From: Aestuariirhabdus litorea
Lineage (GTDB): Bacteria > Pseudomonadota > Gammaproteobacteria > Pseudomonadales > Aestuariirhabdaceae
Assembly: GCF_003864255.1 (NCBI RefSeq)
Contig: NZ_QWEZ01000002.1
Coordinates: 1,054,001-1,118,000 of the forward strand
Direction: 5' to 3'
Length of the DNA stretch: 64,000 bases
Part shown: positions 1 to 11,815 of the stretch, piece after piece
Layout of the letters: each line of letters begins with the position of its first letter
Numbering within the stretch: the stretch's first letter is position 1
Made by a program: the position numbers and the translations under genes
The notes under the pieces: generated by a model
Seen by the model: only the letters and a program-made list of their open reading frames with translations
Databases searched by the model: none
Told to the model about the DNA's origin: nothing

Positions 1-1
1 G

Positions 2-3001
2 GTCGGCTCGATGGGCGACGATACCCCGATGGCGGTACTCTCCGGCCGGGTACGGCCGGTGTACGACTACTTCCGGCAGATGTTTGCCCAGGTCACCAAC
101 CCCCCCATCGATCCGCTGCGTGAAGCCATTGTTATGTCGCTCGAGACCTGCATTGGTGCAGAACAGAACGTGTTCGCGGAGACGCCTGGCCACGCGGCGC
201 GCATTATCCTGGGCTCGCCGGTGCTCTCGACCACCAAGTTCCTTAACATTACCAATGAGGACGAACTGGGCATCGGTGTGGCGCGGATCAGCCTCAATTA
301 CGATGAGTCTGAGCCGTTAGAGCAGGCGATCCAGCGTGTCTGCGCTGAGGCGGAAGCGGCGGTTCGGGCCGGCAAGGTGATCATGCACCTGACCGACCGT
401 GACCTGAAGCCCGGCAAGCTGCCAATCCATGCCGCTATGGCCACCGGTGCGGTGCACCACCACCTGATCAAGCAGGGGCTGCGTTGCGAGGCCAATATTC
501 TGGTGGAGACCGGCACTGCGCGCGACTCTCACCACTTTGCTGTGCTGATCGGCTTTGGCGCAACCGCTGTCTACCCCTACCTTAGCTATGAGGTGTTGGA
601 GGACCTGATCCACACCGGCGAGCTCCTGAGTGATCCGATCTCGGCTCACAAGGCCTACCGTAAGGGGATCAATAAGGGCCTGCTGAAGATCCTCTCCAAG
701 ATGGGGATCTCGACCATCGCCTCCTACCGGGGCTCGCAGCTGTTTGAAGCCATCGGCCTCAGCGACGAGATCGTGGATCTTTGCTTCTGTGGTGTTAGCA
801 GCCGCCTGCAGGGCGCTCGCTTCGAGGATCTGCACAAAGAGCAGGCGTTGCTGGCCAAGGAGGCCTGGACGCTGCGCAAGAAGATTCTCCAGGGTGGTCT
901 GCTCAAGTATGTCCACGACAGCGAATACCATGCCTTCAACCCGGATGTGGTAAGTACTATTCAAAAGGCGGTGCGCACCGGAGATTACAGTGCCTACCGT
1001 GATTATGCGGCATTGGTCAACGAACGTCCGGTAGCGACATTGCGGGACCTGCTGGGGATCCGCAAAGATCTCACGGCAGTCGATATTGATGAGGTGGAAC
1101 CGGCCGAGTCGATCCTGCGTCGCTTCGACAGCGCCGCCATGTCGCTGGGTGCGCTCTCTCCTGAGGCCCACGAGGCGCTGGCGCAGGCAATGAATCGCCT
1201 GGGCGGCCGTTCGAACTCCGGCGAGGGTGGCGAGGACCCGGCCCGCTTCGGTACCGATAAGGTGTCCAAGATCAAGCAGATCGCTTCCGGTCGCTTTGGG
1301 GTAACCCCCCATTACCTGGTCAATGCTGAAGTACTGCAGATCAAAGTGGCGCAGGGCGCCAAGCCCGGCGAGGGCGGACAGCTCCCCGGAGGAAAGGTGA
1401 ACGGCCTGATCGCCAGGCTGCGTTACTCGGTGCCGGGCGTAACCCTGATCTCTCCGCCTCCGCATCATGATATCTACTCCATTGAGGACCTGGCTCAGCT
1501 GATCTTCGATCTCAAGCAGGTGAACCCTCAGGCGCAGGTTTCTGTGAAACTGGTCTCCGAGCCCGGGGTGGGTACCATTGCCGCCGGTGTCGCCAAGGCC
1601 TATGCGGACCTGATCACCATCTCCGGCTACGACGGCGGTACTGCGGCGAGTCCGCTGACCTCGATTCGCTACGCGGGCTCTCCCTGGGAGCTGGGGTTGA
1701 GCGAGGCGCAACAGGCGCTGCGTGCCAATGACCTGCGCGGCAAGGTGCGCCTGCAGACCGACGGCGGACTCAAGACCGGACTGGATGTCGTCAAGGCGGC
1801 CATCCTGGGAGCCGAGAGCTTTGGCTTCGGTACCACGCCGATGGTGGCGATGGGCTGCAAGTATCTGCGTATCTGCCATCTCAACAACTGTGCGACCGGC
1901 GTGGCCACCCAGAACGACGAGCTGCGTGAAAAGTACTTCATCGGCGATGTGGAGATGGTGATGAACTTCTTCCGCTTCGTTGCTGCTGAGACCCGTGAAT
2001 GGTTGGCGAGGCTGGGTGTGCGCACCATGGAAGAGCTGGTGGGGCGCACTGACCTGTTGGAGTTGCTGCCGGGGTATACCCCCAAGCACGCAAACCTCGA
2101 TCTGTCCCCGCTCCTCTCTAACGACCATATCCCGGCGGAGAAGCCACAGGTTTGCCAGTCGGATCGCAATGACCCCTTCGACCGTGCCGAGATGGCCGAG
2201 CGGATGGTGCAGGCGATGTTGCCAGCGATCGAAACCAAAAGCGGCGGCGAATTCGAGTACAGCATCAGCAACTGCGATCGCTCGATCGGTGCCCGGCTCT
2301 CCGGCGAAATCGCCCGTCGTCACGGCAACCTGGAGATGGAGAGCAATCCCGTTGTGGTGCGCCTGAAGGGAACCGCCGGCCAGAGCTTTGGCGTCTGGAA
2401 CGCCGGCGGACTGCATATGTATCTCGAAGGTGATGCCAACGATTACGTGGGCAAGGGAATGGCCGGCGGTAAGCTGGTCATTACGCCACCGGCCGGTAGC
2501 CGCTTCGAGTCTCGCGAAACCTCCATTATCGGTAACACCTGCCTGTATGGCGCAACCGGGGGCAAGCTGTTTGCAGCGGGCCGGGCCGGGGAGCGCCTGG
2601 CTGTGCGTAACTCGGGTGCCCATGTGGTGACCGAGGGAGCTGGTGATCACTGTTGCGAGTACATGACCGGTGGCCTGGTTACGGTACTGGGTGAGGTGGG
2701 CCACAACTTCGGGGCGGGTATGACCGGTGGTTTTGCCTACGTGCTCGACCTTCAGCGCCAGTTCGTCGATCGCTACAACCATGAACTGGTGGATATTCAC
2801 CGCATTGATACCGAGTCGATGGAGCAGTACAGCAGCCATCTGACCCATATCATTGAGGAATACGTGGCCGAGACCGGCAGTGCCTGGGGTAAGGAGTTAC
2901 TTGAGGATATGTACGACTACATTGGCAAGTTCTGGCTGGTGAAGCCGAAGGCGGCCAACATGAGCAACCTGCTCAGCAGTATTCGTACCCGCCCGGAGTA
3001 A
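2..3001 (+). CDS. gltB: Glutamate synthase [NADPH] large subunit, 5' part missing
   Basis: Catalytic alpha subunit of bacterial glutamate synthase, which transfers the glutamine amide to 2-oxoglutarate. About 1000 codons are present; the family is near 1480-1500, so the N-terminal glutaminase domain lies upstream. The reading frame is open from the first base, and the Met at 11 is internal rather than a start. Visible are the FMN/synthase region with the [13 protein letters not shown] motif (about 1200-1240), the 3Fe-4S cysteines in [16 protein letters not shown] (about 1855-1900), and the C-terminal glycine-rich beta-helix domain rich in GG and GA repeats (about 2290-2730). The gene for the small subunit follows 76 bp downstream, the usual gltBD order. 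Identity is secure; only the missing 5' end is unknown. Confidence 0.97.
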   Translation, partial: VGSMGDDTPMAVLSGRVRPVYDYFRQMFAQVTNPPIDPLREAIVMSLETCIGAEQNVFAETPGHAARIILGSPVLSTTKFLNITNEDELGIGVARISLNYDESEPLEQAIQRVCAEAEAAVRAGKVIMHLTDRDLKPGKLPIHAAMATGAVHHHLIKQGLRCEANILVETGTARDSHHFAVLIGFGATAVYPYLSYEVLEDLIHTGELLSDPISAHKAYRKGINKGLLKILSKMGISTIASYRGSQLFEAIGLSDEIVDLCFCGVSSRLQGARFEDLHKEQALLAKEAWTLRKKILQGGLLKYVHDSEYHAFNPDVVSTIQKAVRTGDYSAYRDYAALVNERPVATLRDLLGIRKDLTAVDIDEVEPAESILRRFDSAAMSLGALSPEAHEALAQAMNRLGGRSNSGEGGEDPARFGTDKVSKIKQIASGRFGVTPHYLVNAEVLQIKVAQGAKPGEGGQLPGGKVNGLIARLRYSVPGVTLISPPPHHDIYSIEDLAQLIFDLKQVNPQAQVSVKLVSEPGVGTIAAGVAKAYADLITISGYDGGTAASPLTSIRYAGSPWELGLSEAQQALRANDLRGKVRLQTDGGLKTGLDVVKAAILGAESFGFGTTPMVAMGCKYLRICHLNNCATGVATQNDELREKYFIGDVEMVMNFFRFVAAETREWLARLGVRTMEELVGRTDLLELLPGYTPKHANLDLSPLLSNDHIPAEKPQVCQSDRNDPFDRAEMAERMVQAMLPAIETKSGGEFEYSISNCDRSIGARLSGEIARRHGNLEMESNPVVVRLKGTAGQSFGVWNAGGLHMYLEGDANDYVGKGMAGGKLVITPPAGSRFESRETSIIGNTCLYGATGGKLFAAGRAGERLAVRNSGAHVVTEGAGDHCCEYMTGGLVTVLGEVGHNFGAGMTGGFAYVLDLQRQFVDRYNHELVDIHRIDTESMEQYSSHLTHIIEEYVAETGSAWGKELLEDMYDYIGKFWLVKPKAANMSNLLSSIRTRPE

Positions 3002-3019
3002 AGGGATCCCGCACCGCAC

Positions 3020-4496
<1,477 letters not shown>

Positions 4497-4519
4497 TCCA
4501 GATCACCCCTGACGATATG

Positions 4520-4541
4520 GGCAGCGCACGGCGCTGCCTTT
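4520..4541 (+). terminator. Weak terminator-like hairpin after gltD
   Basis: GGCAGCGC and GCGCTGCC form an 8-bp stem around an ACG loop, followed by only three T residues. It lies between gltD and hemE and could partly separate their transcription. The short T-run makes this a weak call. Confidence 0.4.
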
Positions 4542-4601
4542 CAACGGGGTGTTTGCTATAGTACGCCACCTTTGATGTGTTCTATCAGGATAGAGAGTCC
4601 C

Positions 4602-5666
4602 ATGACTGAATTGAAAAATGATCGTTTCCTGCGTGCTCTGCTGCGCGAGCCTGTTGATGTAACGCCGGTATGGATGATGCGCCAGGCGGGCCGTTACCTT
4701 CCCGAGTACAAGGCTACCCGTGCACAGGCTGGCGATTTCATGTCCCTGTGCATGAACCCGGAGCTTGCGTGCGAGGTGACGATTCAGCCACTGGATCGGT
4801 TCGAGCTGGATGCGGCCATTCTGTTCTCCGACATTCTAACGATTCCTGATGCGATGGATCTGGGTCTTTACTTTGAAACCGGTGAAGGGCCGCGCTTCAA
4901 GAAGCCGGTGCGCACCGAGGCCGATGTCGAGGCGCTGCCGATCCCTGACCCGGCGGATCGCCTGGATTACGTGATCAAGGCGGTCAGCACCATTCGCCGG
5001 GAGCTCAACGGTCGCGTGCCCCTGATCGGCTTTTCCGGCAGTCCCTGGACGCTCGCCACCTATATGGTGGAGGGGGGCTCTACCAAGGATTTCCGCCATA
5101 TCAAGCAGATGATGTACAGCCAGCCCCAGGTAATGCACCAGCTGCTGGACAAGCTGGCGCAGTCGGTCACCAGTTACCTGAACGCCCAGATTGCAGCGGG
5201 TGCCCAGGCGGTACAGATCTTTGATACCTGGGGGGGCGTGCTGAGCCCTGCCTGCTATCGTGAGTTCTCCCTCAACTATATGGCCAAGATCGTGGCAGGA
5301 TTGACGCGTGAGAGCGAAGGTCGCAAGGTGCCGGTGATCCTGTTTACCAAAAACGGTGGCCAGTGGATCGAGCAGATCGCCGATGCCGGTGCCGACTGTG
5401 TCGGTCTCGACTGGACCATCGATATTGGCGAGGCGCGCCAGCGGATCGGTAACCGTGTGGCCCTGCAGGGCAATATGGACCCCTCCGTGCTCTATGCCTC
5501 ACCGGAGCGCATTCGTGAAGAGGTTGCTACCATTTTGCAGGGTTTTGGCAACGGTAACGGTCACGTATTCAATCTGGGCCACGGTATTCACCAGTTCGTT
5601 GACCCTGAAAGCGCACGCGTCTTTGTCGATGCCGTGCACGAGCTGTCGGCGAAGTACCATTCGTAA
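4602..5666 (+). CDS. hemE: Uroporphyrinogen decarboxylase
   Basis: Cytosolic heme-pathway enzyme that removes four acetate carboxyls from uroporphyrinogen III to give coproporphyrinogen III. The N-terminus has the family signature [15 protein letters not shown], and the substrate-site [13 protein letters not shown] is present near residue 145. The product is 354 residues, as usual. The start at 4602 ([10 protein letters not shown]) matches the family N-terminus; an upstream in-frame ATG at 4572 would add ten residues without family support. A strong terminator follows the gene. The neighbours gltBD are not functionally linked. Confidence 0.97.
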   Translation: MTELKNDRFLRALLREPVDVTPVWMMRQAGRYLPEYKATRAQAGDFMSLCMNPELACEVTIQPLDRFELDAAILFSDILTIPDAMDLGLYFETGEGPRFKKPVRTEADVEALPIPDPADRLDYVIKAVSTIRRELNGRVPLIGFSGSPWTLATYMVEGGSTKDFRHIKQMMYSQPQVMHQLLDKLAQSVTSYLNAQIAAGAQAVQIFDTWGGVLSPACYREFSLNYMAKIVAGLTRESEGRKVPVILFTKNGGQWIEQIADAGADCVGLDWTIDIGEARQRIGNRVALQGNMDPSVLYASPERIREEVATILQGFGNGNGHVFNLGHGIHQFVDPESARVFVDAVHELSAKYHS

Positions 5667-5682
5667 TTACCGGATACGGAAT

Positions 5683-5712
5683 AAAAAAAGGGCCGCATTG
5701 CGGCCCTTTTTT
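5683..5712. terminator. Bidirectional terminator between hemE and a convergent thioesterase gene
   Basis: An A7 run, GGGCCGCA, a one-base centre, TGCGGCCC, then T6. The A-run and T-run on either side allow it to end transcripts from both hemE (+) and the thioesterase gene (-). Confidence 0.9.
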
Positions 5713-5731
5713 GTGGTCGCTCGCCGGAGGT

Positions 5732-6181
5732 TCAGCTACCGATACGGCGCAGCTGGTAGGTGCCGCTGGCGCGGGCGACCCTGACCCCTTCGGTGTCGAC
5801 CAGCTCAGCCTCCAGCAGGTAGTCGACCTTGCCCTGCTTGTTGGCTGCCGCCTGCAGTGCCTCGATCTCGGCATCGGTCATGCGCAGCTCGCAACGGATG
5901 TCGGAGGTGGCCGGGCGCAGGAACTCAATCTTCAGCTCCTTGACGATGGGGTAGAAGTGGGCCACATCGAAGCTGGTCATAAACAGGGCGCCCCCGGGAA
6001 TCTCGGCGAGGGTGAAGAGGGCCCCCGCGTACATGGTGCCGATGTGGTTTTGGTTGCCCTCAATGGGGGCCAGCAGTTGCACATGGCCCCGTTCGAGGCA
6101 CTCGGCCTTGAGGCCCATGCGCTGGACAAAGGCGATCCGGTTTTCGACAAACTCACGTGCAATTTCCGGGCTGAAGGTCAT
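5732..6181 (-). CDS. Hot-dog fold thioesterase (PaaI/YiiD C-terminal-like)
   Basis: A 149-residue single-domain protein of the YiiD C-terminal / PaaI-like hot-dog thioesterase group. It presumably hydrolyses a cytosolic acyl-CoA whose identity cannot be read from sequence. The helix segment NHIGTMYAGALFTLAEIPGG is the family signature. I chose the ATG at 6181 because GGGAG lies 7 bases upstream; the longer frame adds 22 residues with no relation to the fold. It is the last gene of a minus-strand run (comF, chemoreceptor, srkA, metY, this gene), 81 bp downstream of metY. Whether they form one transcript is unclear. Confidence 0.8.
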   Translation of the reverse strand: MTFSPEIAREFVENRIAFVQRMGLKAECLERGHVQLLAPIEGNQNHIGTMYAGALFTLAEIPGGALFMTSFDVAHFYPIVKELKIEFLRPATSDIRCELRMTDAEIEALQAAANKQGKVDYLLEAELVDTEGVRVARASGTYQLRRIGS

Positions 6182-6262
6182 GGCAGGACTCCCTTTTTTA
6201 CCAGTGTCGCCACTTGGGGGGAGGCCGCCAATGACCAAAAGCACCAAAAGGGGTGTCGATAA

Positions 6263-7537
6263 CTACCCTGCGGCTGCCAGGGCCTGCTCGATATCCGCCA
6301 GCAGATCGTCGATGTGCTCAATCCCGATGGAGAGGCGAACCATGTCTTCAGAGACCCCGGCGGCGGCGAGCTCCTCGGCGTTAAGCTGGCGGTGGGTGGT
6401 GCTGGCCGGATGGCAGGCCAGGGATTTGGCATCCCCAATATTGACCAGCCGGGTAATCAGCTTGAGGGCATCGATGAAGCGGGCACCGGCCTCGGCCCCC
6501 CCTTTGATACCAAAACTGAGGATGCCGGATGCGCGCCCGCCCATCTCCCGATAGCAAAGTTCATGGTCGGGGTTGTTATCGAGCCCCGCGTAATTGACCC
6601 ACTCCACCATAGGGTGCTGCTGCAGGTGGGTGGCGACAGCGCGGGCGTTATCGCAGTGACGGTCCATTCGCAGTGGCAGGGTTTCAATGCCTTGCAGAAT
6701 CAGGAAGGCGTTCATCGGCGAGATAGCGGCGCCGGTGTTACGCAGGGGGACCACCCGGCAGCGGCCGATAAAGGCAGCGGCACCCAGTGCCTCAGCGTAG
6801 TTGACTCCGTGGTAGGAGGGGTCGGGCTGGTTCAGCAGCGGGAAGCGGTCGGCGTGCTCGGCCCAGGGGAACTTACCGGAGTCCACCACGATGCCGCCGA
6901 TGGAGTTGCCGTGGCCCCCCATGTATTTAGTGAGGGAGTGGATAACGATATCGGCGCCGAGTTCGATGGGGCGCAGCAGATAGGGGGTCGCCACCGTATT
7001 GTCGACGATCACAGGAACCCCCTTTGCGTGAGCTGCCTGAGCGAGGGCGCGGATATCCACGATGTTGCCCAAAGGGTTACCTATCGACTCGCAAAACACC
7101 GCTTTGGTGCGGTCATCGATCAGCGATACCAGGGCCTCGATATCGTTGTGGGGGGCCATGCGCACCTCGATCCCCTGTTTGGGTAGGGTGTGGGCAAACA
7201 GGTTGTAGGTGCCACCGTACAGCTTGTTGATACTGACGATGTTATCACCCGCCTCGGCAATGGTCTGGATGGAGTAGGTGATGGCGGCCATACCGGAAGC
7301 GGTGGCCAGGGCGCCTATGCCACCCTCCATTTCCGCCACCCGCTGCTCAAGCACGGCTGTGGTGGGGTTCATGATGCGGGTGTAGATATTGCCTTCGACC
7401 TTAAGGTCGAACAGGTCGGCACCGTGCTGGGTATTGTCGAACGCGTAGGAGGTGGTCTGGTAGATGGGAACCGCAACCGCCTTGGTGGTTGGGTCGGGCT
7501 GGTAGCCGCCGTGTACGGCAATGGTTTCGAGCTTCAT
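6263..7537 (-). CDS. metY: O-acetylhomoserine aminocarboxypropyltransferase (sulfhydrylase)
   Basis: A PLP enzyme that makes homocysteine (or cysteine) directly from O-acetyl-homoserine and sulfide, in methionine biosynthesis. The 424-residue protein begins METIAVHGG-like (MKLETIAVHGGYQPD) and has YQTTSYAF near the N-terminus. The PLP lysine lies in SLTKYMGGHG near residue 205, as in Cys/Met metabolism PLP enzymes of the MetY type, which are longer than MetB or MetZ. The start at 7537 has AGGGGG upstream. No SAM riboswitch is recognisable in the 100-bp upstream gap. Confidence 0.93.
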   Translation of the reverse strand: MKLETIAVHGGYQPDPTTKAVAVPIYQTTSYAFDNTQHGADLFDLKVEGNIYTRIMNPTTAVLEQRVAEMEGGIGALATASGMAAITYSIQTIAEAGDNIVSINKLYGGTYNLFAHTLPKQGIEVRMAPHNDIEALVSLIDDRTKAVFCESIGNPLGNIVDIRALAQAAHAKGVPVIVDNTVATPYLLRPIELGADIVIHSLTKYMGGHGNSIGGIVVDSGKFPWAEHADRFPLLNQPDPSYHGVNYAEALGAAAFIGRCRVVPLRNTGAAISPMNAFLILQGIETLPLRMDRHCDNARAVATHLQQHPMVEWVNYAGLDNNPDHELCYREMGGRASGILSFGIKGGAEAGARFIDALKLITRLVNIGDAKSLACHPASTTHRQLNAEELAAAGVSEDMVRLSIGIEHIDDLLADIEQALAAAG

Positions 7538-7639
7538 CGGTGATCCCCCTGGATGACATGGTAAAAGAGCAAGCATATCAGTGTAGCCCGGCTTTGCCAG
7601 AGGGATACCACTAAAGTGGAGTAATCTGTGCCTCGCGCC

Positions 7640-8650
7640 CTACCAGAGTTGCAATGGTGGTTCCTGCAACATCGCAAGCTGCTCGCGCAGTTCCAGGATA
7701 TGTTCGGCCCAGTAACGTTCCGTGTTGAACCAGGGAAAACTGTGGGGGAAGGCAGGGTCGGACCAGCGCCGGCCGAGCCAGGCGTTGTAGTGCAGCAGGC
7801 GCAGGGTGCGCAGCGGCTCGATCAGCCGCAGCTGGATCGCCGGGAAGTCGTTGAACTCGTTGTAGCCTTCCACCAGTTCGCTGCATTGCAGCTGCTGCTG
7901 GTTGCGGTCCCCGGATAGGAACATCCACAGATCCTGGATCGCGGGGCCGTTGCGACAATCATCAAAGTCAACGAAATGGGGGGCTTCGTCACGCCACAGG
8001 ATGTTGCCAATGTGGCAATCTCCGTGCAGGCGCAGCGGGGGTTGTTCGCCCACCTCGGCCCAGATGCGCCGAACCTGGGCCAGCAGGTCTTCACACAGGC
8101 TCCGGTAGGCGACCCGTAGCCCCTCGGGGATTAATTCGGAGGCCAGAAGAAAGGCGACCGACTCCTCGCCGTAGCTCTTGATGTCCACGCGGGGTCGCTG
8201 CTGGAAGGGGGCGCTTGCACCGCACTGGTGAATGCGCCCCATCATACGCCCGAGCACCAGTAGGTGGTCGAGGTTATCGAGCTCGGGGGCATGGCCACCC
8301 TGGCGGCGGAAGAGGGAAAAACGGAAGTTGTTAAAGCGATGCAGGCTGGTGCCATCCTCAAGCGCCATGGGGGGTACCACGGGTAACCCCAACGCCTCAA
8401 GCTCGAACAAAAACCGGTGCTCCTCGGCAATTTGCACATCACTCCAGCGATTAGGACGATAAAACTTCGCTATCAGCGGGTTCTGCTCCTCAATGCCGAC
8501 CTGGTAGACGCGGTTCTCGTAGCTGTTCAGTGCCAGTACCCGCGCATCACTCAGGTAGCCGATGCTTTCCACCGCATCGATGACGGTATCCGGGGTGAGG
8601 TTGTAATAGGGCTGGCTCGCCGGGGGATCGTCGTGAGTGTGAGTGGGCAT
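7640..8650 (-). CDS. srkA: Stress response kinase A (YihE family Ser/Thr kinase)
   Basis: A 336-residue aminoglycoside-phosphotransferase-fold kinase. In E. coli SrkA is cytosolic and counteracts programmed death under stress. The catalytic motif LHGDCHIGNILW and the metal-binding FVDFDDC follow in the expected order at about residues 195-225. The N-terminus contains the NSYENRVYQVG nucleotide-binding strand typical of YihE. The ATG at 8650 gives a normal length. In E. coli the gene precedes dsbA; that partner is absent here, and a chemoreceptor gene lies upstream with a 168-bp gap. Confidence 0.93.
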   Translation of the reverse strand: MPTHTHDDPPASQPYYNLTPDTVIDAVESIGYLSDARVLALNSYENRVYQVGIEEQNPLIAKFYRPNRWSDVQIAEEHRFLFELEALGLPVVPPMALEDGTSLHRFNNFRFSLFRRQGGHAPELDNLDHLLVLGRMMGRIHQCGASAPFQQRPRVDIKSYGEESVAFLLASELIPEGLRVAYRSLCEDLLAQVRRIWAEVGEQPPLRLHGDCHIGNILWRDEAPHFVDFDDCRNGPAIQDLWMFLSGDRNQQQLQCSELVEGYNEFNDFPAIQLRLIEPLRTLRLLHYNAWLGRRWSDPAFPHSFPWFNTERYWAEHILELREQLAMLQEPPLQLW

Positions 8651-8818
8651 GGGGGGCCTGCGAATGGGGCGGGGTGGATGGTCAGTGCACGGTGGCGGTT
8701 ACGGTGGCCGATGGGCCGGCCAGGGTTATCGCCACTGGAGAGGGATTGTACCTTGCTGCCCCCGCTGCCTGCACTGACTCATTTGTGTTGCTCGGGCTCG
8801 GTGTCCCGTGCCGCGGTC

Positions 8819-10843
8819 TTAGCCGGTGCTGAAGCGGCTGATGGTGGCTTGAAGTTCAACCGCCTTACGGCTGAGTTCGTCCGTAGCAATGGCGTTATCG
8901 CTGGTGCTCTCCGAGGCCTGTTGGATGATGAAGGAGATCTCCTCGATGGTGTTGGCCACTTCGCTGGAAACCGCCGACTGTTGCTCGGTTGCCGAAGCAA
9001 TGGATGCCACCATACCGGATACCCGGTTGACATTATCGATGACGCTGGACAAGGCACCGCCTGCCCCCTGGGCGGAATCCCGTCCCACCTCGACCAGCTT
9101 CATTCCTTTCGCCATCTTTTGCACGGCGCTTTGGGTCTCCTGTTGGATCGACTGGATCGATTGCGAGATCTCGGTGGTCGATTCGCTGGTACGCTGGGCC
9201 AGCTGGCGAACTTCGTCGGCGACCACGGCAAATCCGCGGCCCTGGTCACCGGCACGGGCCGCCTCGATGGCGGCATTCAGTGCCAGCAGGTTGGTCTGCT
9301 CGGCGATCCCCCGGATGACCTCGGTAATACGCCCGATCTCCTCTCCCTGGGCGCTGAGGGAGAGGACCGCCTGGTTGCTTTCGGTGACAGCGTGATGGAT
9401 GGCGTTGATGGTCTCGATGGTCTGCTCTACAACCGATCCACCGTGGCGGGCGATTTCAACGCAATCATTGGCACCGCCAGCCGCTTCAGCGGTGTTTTGG
9501 GCCACATCGTCCGCGGTGGCCGACATCTCCTCGATGGCGGTGGCAATGGAGGTGATTTTGCTGGTCTGCTCCAGCATGCCATCAGCAATCTTCTGGTTGG
9601 CTTCGTGGAGCTGCTCCGACCCGGCGCTGACCTGCCGGGCAGAAGCGGAGACGTCGGTCACCAGCTCCCGTAGCTGCGAAGACATCCTATTGATGGCACC
9701 GGTCAGCTCTCCCAGCTCATCGCGGCTGCGGATAGGCAGCGCCTTGCCGGACAGGTCGCCGTCGGCAATCTGCTGGGCCCGGTGGTTGATCGGGGTAAGG
9801 GAGGCGAGCAGCTGGCGGGCGAGCAGCAGCGCGATCAGGGCGCTGATGATGACGGCCAGCCCGGTAGCGACCTTCATCACCACACCCATGCGTGCATTGG
9901 CCTCTCGCAGGGCGGCCTGATCCTCAAGCATCAGGGCCTGCTGGTTGGCAATAATGGCTTCAACCTCGGCGGTGAGCTGTTGCGCCCTGGGCACCAGGTC
10001 GGCCCCCATCTTGTAGTTGGCAACGTTCCAGTCATCGGCGCTGCGGAGCTGGAAAATCTCCTGCGCCAGTGGGGCGAAGGACTCCCTCATATCCAGATAG
10101 AAGCTCCACAGACTCTTTTGGGTATCGTTAAACAGAAACGCCTGGCGATCGATCTCCCGGGTACGCTGGTCGTTGATGACCATGCTGGAGTTGTACTTTT
10201 CCCGGTCTTCATCGGAACCGGAAATCAGGTAGGAGCGGATAAAGGAGAAGGCGTTGGAGAAGCTACTCTGGCTGTCGGCAAAGAGCTTGAGCAGGTTTTT
10301 CCGCTCCTGGGTGGGCTCAAGGCCCGCCTCCTCCTTGACCAGCACATCGAGTTGGTCAAGCAGGGTTTGGGCAAAAGGCCCAGCGTCGTAGATCATCAAC
10401 GCATAGGAGGGGATGTTGTCATCGGTGTTGCTGATCTCCTCAATAGACTGCTGGGACTGCTTGAAACCCTCTAGCTGCAGCATCACGTTCGCCAGCCCCT
10501 GCCGGGTGTTATCGTCCTGCCACTGGCTGGAGAGTTGCTGCAGGCGCTCGAGGGCGTTATCGATACCGGCGAGGGACTGTTGGCGCAAACGCTTGTGTTC
10601 CTCTCCCTTATCGGCCTCACTGCCGAGCAGCATATAGCCTCGCAAAGCGGCGATGGAGCCATTGATGTGACTCAGCAGGTCCTTGCTGGCCAGTACCGTG
10701 GGGAAACGAACCGAGGTCAGTTGGAGTTCGCTGCGATTGATGCTGGAGATCGATTGCAGCACCACCACGGCGGTGATCAGCATCAGAAATATGATGGATG
10801 AGAAACCAAGACCCAGCTTGCGGGAGAGGGTTAGCGTTATCAT
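8819..10843 (-). CDS. Methyl-accepting chemotaxis protein
   Basis: A 674-residue inner-membrane chemoreceptor. A TM helix at about 10-30 leads into a helical periplasmic sensor of about 280 residues, then a second TM helix near 320-345 ([17 protein letters not shown]), a HAMP domain, and the signalling domain. The signalling hairpin tip [19 protein letters not shown] is intact, so CheA/CheW coupling is likely. The large all-helical sensor resembles helical bimodular (HBM) ligand domains, which bind small organic acids in McpS-type receptors; the ligand here is unknown. No other che genes are nearby. Confidence 0.93.
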   Translation of the reverse strand: MITLTLSRKLGLGFSSIIFLMLITAVVVLQSISSINRSELQLTSVRFPTVLASKDLLSHINGSIAALRGYMLLGSEADKGEEHKRLRQQSLAGIDNALERLQQLSSQWQDDNTRQGLANVMLQLEGFKQSQQSIEEISNTDDNIPSYALMIYDAGPFAQTLLDQLDVLVKEEAGLEPTQERKNLLKLFADSQSSFSNAFSFIRSYLISGSDEDREKYNSSMVINDQRTREIDRQAFLFNDTQKSLWSFYLDMRESFAPLAQEIFQLRSADDWNVANYKMGADLVPRAQQLTAEVEAIIANQQALMLEDQAALREANARMGVVMKVATGLAVIISALIALLLARQLLASLTPINHRAQQIADGDLSGKALPIRSRDELGELTGAINRMSSQLRELVTDVSASARQVSAGSEQLHEANQKIADGMLEQTSKITSIATAIEEMSATADDVAQNTAEAAGGANDCVEIARHGGSVVEQTIETINAIHHAVTESNQAVLSLSAQGEEIGRITEVIRGIAEQTNLLALNAAIEAARAGDQGRGFAVVADEVRQLAQRTSESTTEISQSIQSIQQETQSAVQKMAKGMKLVEVGRDSAQGAGGALSSVIDNVNRVSGMVASIASATEQQSAVSSEVANTIEEISFIIQQASESTSDNAIATDELSRKAVELQATISRFSTG

Positions 10844-10936
10844 GGAGCGGGCCCCGAGTGGTTAGTACAGGCGATAAACAACACCCGCTACTTTGGGTGT
10901 CAGCACTCCTTTGTATCGGAAAGTATAGGAGAAGCT

Positions 10937-11635
10937 TTAACCGGCAGTGGGGGAACCCGTCCGTGCCAGACAGCACACATCGACACGGTTGGCCCCCTTG
11001 CGAAGCAGCAGGCGCGTGATCTCATTGACGGTAGCGCCGCTGGTGACCACGTCGTCGACCAGCATCAGGTGGCGGGCCGGGAGAGGCGGCTCAAGGTGAA
11101 AAGCACCCTTGAGGTTGCGGTGGCGCTCTTTGAGTGAGAGGCCCTGCTGATGGGGTGTGTGGCGCTGCCGGTTAACTAGGGGGTGGAGCAGTGGAATACC
11201 GCTGCGCCGGGAGAGGAAGCGCGCCAGCTCCAGCGCCTGGTTGAACCCCCGCTCGCGCAAGCGTTGGGGGTGAAGCGGAACCGCTATCAGCGCCTCGGGT
11301 GGGGTGGCGAGGCTAAGCGCTTCGCTGAAACGGTGCCACAGTAGCTGCTGAAACAGGGGGCCAAAAAGCCACTGCTGCTGGTATTTGTAACGGCCAATCA
11401 GTTGTCGAAGCGGAAATTCGTAACCCAGCGCCGCGATACAATGCTGGAACAGCGGGGGCGAGCCAAGGCAGCGCCCGCATAGGCTGCCGGTGGGGCCTCT
11501 GTGTTCCAGGGCGCACCGGGGGCAGGGATTCTGCAGCCGAGGGAGGGCGGCCAGGCAGGGCTCGCAAAGGGGTAAACGGGCGCGGGCTCGAGCACCGCAG
11601 AGTAGGCAGGGGACATGAATGCGGTCAAATAACAT
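10937..11635 (-). CDS. comF: ComF family phosphoribosyltransferase-like protein
   Basis: A 232-residue ComF/GntX-type protein. An N-terminal zinc-finger region with CxxC pairs (CLLC, CEPC, CPRC, CGRC) precedes a type I phosphoribosyltransferase fold with the PRPP motif LMLVDDVVTSGATVNE near residue 200. ComF proteins take part in DNA uptake and transformation in several bacteria, and GntX in use of DNA as a nutrient. The gene is divergent from bioB, a pairing common in gammaproteobacteria. The bioB operator lies between them, only a few bases upstream of this start codon. Confidence 0.9.
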   Translation of the reverse strand: MLFDRIHVPCLLCGARARARLPLCEPCLAALPRLQNPCPRCALEHRGPTGSLCGRCLGSPPLFQHCIAALGYEFPLRQLIGRYKYQQQWLFGPLFQQLLWHRFSEALSLATPPEALIAVPLHPQRLRERGFNQALELARFLSRRSGIPLLHPLVNRQRHTPHQQGLSLKERHRNLKGAFHLEPPLPARHLMLVDDVVTSGATVNEITRLLLRKGANRVDVCCLARTGSPTAG

Positions 11636-11639
11636 ACAC

Positions 11640-11672
11640 TAGTAAACCTGCGCTATGGTGTTTGGTTGACAG
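11640..11672 (+). promoter_or_regulatory. BirA (biotin repressor) operator
   Basis: Half-sites TAGTAAACC and GGTTGACAG are separated by exactly 15 bases. Against the known bioO consensus TTGTAAACC-N15-GGTTTACAA they match 8/9 and 7/9. The site sits upstream of bioB, overlaps its -35, and lies 5 bp from the comF start codon. BirA loaded with biotinyl-AMP would therefore be expected to block the bio operon promoter. Confidence 0.85.
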
Positions 11673-11693
11673 GGGCGTTTCAGAAGATATGAT
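11666..11693 (+). promoter_or_regulatory. bioB promoter (sigma-70 type)
   Basis: TTGACA (11666-11671), a 16-bp spacer and TATGAT (11688-11693) make a near-consensus promoter pointing to bioB. The -35 lies inside the right half of the BirA box. The resulting leader is about 115 bases. Confidence 0.75.
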
Positions 11694-11815
11694 GCAGCGC
11701 TATGGAAATCCGTTTTGCAGGCTGAAACCAGCGTAGATGGCGCCCCCTGGCGTAGTCGCTGTCTGCAGTTTATGTGAGCCAATAACAGTAGCGCCTCAAC
11801 CCCAGGAATCGAATA

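Noticed and set aside
317-2848. An 843-codon open frame antisense to gltB
   Set aside because: It lies wholly opposite a conserved enzyme gene, and its product is His/Gln/Leu-rich with no domain. Long antisense frames are common in GC-rich genes.
7538-7639. Possible SAM riboswitch before metY
   Set aside because: The 100-bp gap lacks the conserved elements of SAM-I or SAM-II aptamers.
8417-9673. A 418-codon plus-strand frame opposite the first chemoreceptor and srkA
   Set aside because: It crosses two conserved minus-strand genes. The product is Gly/Leu-rich shadow sequence.
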